Shown piece by piece: positions 30,644 through 32,691 of a stretch of DNA of 32,691 nt; positions within the stretch are counted from its first letter, which is position 1; the number at the start of each line of letters is the position of its first letter. Position numbers and translations under genes: made by a program. The notes under the pieces were generated by a model. The model searched no databases. It had not been told where the DNA came from and saw only the letters and a program-made list of their open reading frames with translations. The DNA is from an uncultured Anaerolineales bacterium (GTDB lineage: Bacteria; Chloroflexota; Anaerolineae; Anaerolineales; Villigracilaceae): contig CAIQQN010000329.1 in the NCBI GenBank assembly GCA_903873975.1, forward strand, positions 1 to 32,691, in the 5' to 3' direction.

Positions 30644-31504
30644 ATGAAAATAGTAACCGACTGCGCAGCCGATCTACCCAACGAAGAACTGGAAGCATTG
30701 GGTATCATCCAGGTTCCACTTTATATTCAATTTCCAGAAGGGGAAGTCAATTCCGCTGACATCACCGCAGATGAATTCTATAATCGGCTGGAAGCTATGC
30801 GCCCGGCAATTCCCTCCACAGCGCAACCCTCGAGTGGAATATTTAAAGAGATTTATCAGAAAATTGCCGAGGCCAATAAAAGTATCCTGTCCATACACGT
30901 TTCATCAGGTTTGAGCGGGACAATCAACTCGGCCCGTGTAGGCGCTGAACACATCAAAGAAGCCGCTGTTAATGTAATCGATTCCATGACCCTCTCCGGA
31001 GGTGAACGCTTCCAGGTACTGGCGGCTGCCAGAGCCGCCAAAGCCGGATGGAGCTTGAAAGCCATCCTGGAGAGGCTGGAAAAAATCCGCGATAATACTG
31101 AGGTCATCTACACGCTCGAAACGCTGGAATACTTGGCACGTGGCGGACGCATTGGACGGGTTCAGGCTCTGATGGGTTCGATGCTCAAAATCAAACCAAT
31201 CATCCATGTCGACCATAAAGACGGAAAATATAGCACCGTCGCTAAGGGACGTACTGTCACGCAGAATTTGGGCGTTATTGTAGACCATATTGCGGAAATG
31301 TATGGGGCGATTCCACTATGGGCCACGGTTCTTCATGGACGGTTCGCCGAGAGTGCCGACTCGCTGGCAAAATCCATGACTGAGCGGTTGAATATTAAGA
31401 AAATGGAAATCTTGCGCATTTCCCCTGTGTTGGGTGTACACACCGGTCCTGGTATCGTCGGTACAGCAGTGATGCCAGCCGAACTGATAGACGATTTGAA
31501 TTAA
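30644..31504 (+). CDS. DegV family fatty-acid-binding protein
   Basis: This 286-aa protein has the DegV layout: MKIVTDCAADLPNEELEALGI at the N-terminus, PSTAQPSSGIF (acyl-headgroup-binding Thr/Ser region), IHVSSGLSGTINSARVGA, VIDSMTLSGGERFQVLAAA, YLARGGRIGRVQALMGSMLKIKPII and SPVLGVHTGPGIVG near the end. DegV/FakB proteins present fatty acids to the FakA kinase for phosphorylation into phospholipids. No fakA lies in the window, so the role is inferred from family. The ribosome site is weak (AAGCGAGACG). A terminator follows 4 nt after the stop. Confidence 0.92.
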   Translation: MKIVTDCAADLPNEELEALGIIQVPLYIQFPEGEVNSADITADEFYNRLEAMRPAIPSTAQPSSGIFKEIYQKIAEANKSILSIHVSSGLSGTINSARVGAEHIKEAAVNVIDSMTLSGGERFQVLAAARAAKAGWSLKAILERLEKIRDNTEVIYTLETLEYLARGGRIGRVQALMGSMLKIKPIIHVDHKDGKYSTVAKGRTVTQNLGVIVDHIAEMYGAIPLWATVLHGRFAESADSLAKSMTERLNIKKMEILRISPVLGVHTGPGIVGTAVMPAELIDDLN

Positions 31505-31508
31505 GATT

Positions 31509-31547
31509 ATTCTCCCACTAGTTAGAACTTACGGGAGAATTTTTTTA
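31509..31547 (+). terminator. Rho-independent terminator of degV
   Basis: ATTCTCCC (31509-31516) pairs with GGGAGAAT (31533-31540) around a 16-nt loop and is followed by seven T. It lies in the gap between degV and the convergent GNAT gene, whose stop is at 31545-31547. Confidence 0.9.
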
Positions 31548-32120
31548 TACTTTTTCGATGAAATAGCGCATAATCGGCCGTGTCTCGGACCTGCGGCCGG
31601 ATTCTGTAAAACCAGCCTGTTTGAAAGCCGATGCCAGCCCTGTATAAACGAACACCGGCGGCATCTTGCCCGCCTGGCGCGGCTCCACCGGATAGCCTTC
31701 CACCACTTTCCCACCCTGTTTCGCTACATGGTCAATCACAGCTTTCAACAAAGCCACTGTCAGCCCCTGGACGCGATATTTTTTGGCAACAAAGAAACAG
31801 GTCACTGACCAAACTGGGATATCGTCGAGCGGTTTCAGAATGCGGGAATTATTAAGCACCGGGTAGTTTTCCCGGGATTCCACAGCCACCCACCCGGCCG
31901 GGATTCCTTCCACGTAGGCAATCAGTCCCGGTGTCCGGCCAGAAGCGACGATCTCCTTCTGGAGCAGACGGTTACGTTCACCCTGTCCTGCAGCGAAATC
32001 CTTGCGCGGTAATTTCCAATACATGCACCAGCAGCCGGCGCAGGCTCCACGCGGTCCAAAGATCTGTTCGAAGTCGTCCCAGCGGTCAGGAGTAAGTGGA
32101 AAGATATCGTTGGGTGTCAT
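31545..32120 (-). CDS. GNAT family N-acetyltransferase with Cys-rich N-terminus
   Basis: This 191-aa protein begins MTPNDIFPLTPDRWDDFEQIFG, followed by CAGCWCMYWKLPRKDF (four-residue-spaced Cys cluster), a feature of one GNAT subfamily. The acetyl-CoA site is in VTCFFVAKKYRVQGLTVALLKAVIDH (R-x-Q-G-L-T). The substrate is not known. The ATG at 32120 forms an ATGA overlap with the GIDE-domain gene stop, which decides it over a longer frame starting at 32171. Confidence 0.87.
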   Translation of the reverse strand: MTPNDIFPLTPDRWDDFEQIFGPRGACAGCWCMYWKLPRKDFAAGQGERNRLLQKEIVASGRTPGLIAYVEGIPAGWVAVESRENYPVLNNSRILKPLDDIPVWSVTCFFVAKKYRVQGLTVALLKAVIDHVAKQGGKVVEGYPVEPRQAGKMPPVFVYTGLASAFKQAGFTESGRRSETRPIMRYFIEKV

Positions 32121-32691
32121 TTCTTCATCAGCACACTTATAAGCGAATAGAGCGCACCGACCAGTCCACACATCAAGAAGAGAGCACCAGGTATACCCAG
32201 CACCAACATCCAGGTTCTCGCGAGTTTCGACTGGGTGGCAATTTTTGTATCCACCACCTGGCCGAGAAGCGGGCTAACAACAAATGGCTGGCCCTGAACT
32301 CGGGCGATTGCGAATCCACTCTGACCCTTGGCAACGCAACCGACGACACTCACAGTCTGACCGGCGCGATACTCCCACAAACAAAACCGAAATGGGCCAG
32401 CAAAAATCTTGAGCGAAATACCAAGCAGGATGCAGGCCGCCTGAACCTGATCCTCATTGGGAGTGACCCCATCGCCAAGCAACTGTTTATCCAGACCTTC
32501 CGGGTTTACCCAAATTGATCCGGAGCCGTCATCCAATTGGAATGGGACGCTACGGGTCTTGTCCATGAGCCCTCTCCAGCCGGAGCCGTCTGAATCGCTC
32601 TCGTATTGTTCCACCTTCAAGCGCAGATAAACCAGCGCATTTTCAGGAGATCCATCAAGTGCATTATCCGAAGGGGCAATCCGCCCCTGCA
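32117..32691 (-). CDS. GIDE (E3 ubiquitin ligase-like) domain membrane protein, 5' end outside the window
   Basis: The frame is open to the window edge, so the N-terminus is missing. The 190 codons present contain NALVYLRLKVEQYESDSDGS, then W-x6-TRSVPFQLDDGSGSIWVNPEG, the pattern of the GIDE/MULAN middle domain (PF12483) with its P-F-x-L-x-D-x-T/S-G core. A second half with VVGCVAKGQSGF follows, and then a C-terminal helix (TWMLVLGIPGALFLMCGLVGALYSLISVL). In bacteria GIDE domains have no RING and unknown function, probably at the membrane. The stop overlaps the GNAT start (ATGA), so the two genes are translationally coupled. Confidence 0.85.
   Translation of the reverse strand, partial: QGRIAPSDNALDGSPENALVYLRLKVEQYESDSDGSGWRGLMDKTRSVPFQLDDGSGSIWVNPEGLDKQLLGDGVTPNEDQVQAACILLGISLKIFAGPFRFCLWEYRAGQTVSVVGCVAKGQSGFAIARVQGQPFVVSPLLGQVVDTKIATQSKLARTWMLVLGIPGALFLMCGLVGALYSLISVLMKK

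Overview
The window looks like a chromosomal segment of a Chloroflexota bacterium, probably of the Anaerolineae type. This is inferred from gene content: Thr/Pro-rich linkers in several exported proteins, a short three-domain S1 protein, a 7TM sensor with a C-terminal HTH, a conserved small HNH protein, and an NatA/NatB-like exporter beside lgt. Base composition is moderate (roughly half GC). No IS element, CRISPR array, rRNA or prophage module is visible, and no database search was possible.

Region 1 (1-1403, + strand) holds the tail of an unknown gene overlapping a DUF59/MIP18 protein, then a small membrane protein and a YtxH-type protein closed by a strong terminator. About 580 bases without a convincing gene follow.

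Region 2 (1927-8079, + strand) is the most distinctive part. A strong promoter and a 13-bp inverted repeat touching the start codon precede an ArsR-type HTH fused to a PBP-like ligand domain. Next come two lipoproteins built from five tandem domains resembling the sulfite-oxidase (Moco-binding) fold, then the tungstate/molybdate ABC binding protein WtpA and permease WtpB, then a SAM methyltransferase. The ABC ATPase (WtpC) is absent. I read this as an oxyanion- or cofactor-responsive molybdenum/tungsten locus whose tandem lipoproteins have no role known to me.

Region 3 (8080-13102, + strand) has a SpoIIE/PP2C-like phosphatase, a small P-loop protein, a perfect 24-bp palindrome, secD-secF with a strong terminator, a gene-poor 570-bp stretch with a minus-strand coding remnant and a foldable GC-rich element, and an AT-richer dapB homologue that seems to lack a catalytic His.

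Region 4 (13200-14420) holds tRNA-Gln(CTG) with its own promoter and terminator on the minus strand, a truncated epimerase and a divergent HNH-domain gene.

Region 5 (14419-26246, - strand) is one long co-directional run. In transcription order it reads: purine nucleoside phosphorylase, membrane-anchored Ig-like protein, GNAT, 7TM sensor-HTH, S1 protein, FtsK, CDP-alcohol phosphatidyltransferase, lgt, NatA-like ATPase, ABC-2/SpoIIM fusion permease and an RNase Z-like MBL hydrolase. Most junctions are shorter than 50 nt or overlap.

Region 6 (26352-30238, - strand) is a tight operon alr-lspA-rluD-ltaE, starting from a possible leaderless promoter, with a short coding-like remnant beyond ltaE. 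Region 7 (30226-32691) has a 418-bp spacer with two hairpins, degV on + with a terminator, then on - a GIDE-domain protein (cut by the window end) overlapping a GNAT gene by ATGA.

Two regulatory themes recur. A GGAGTATAAT-like -10 block lies before several + strand genes, and several start codons sit 6-8 nt after a -10 hexamer, which suggests leaderless mRNAs.
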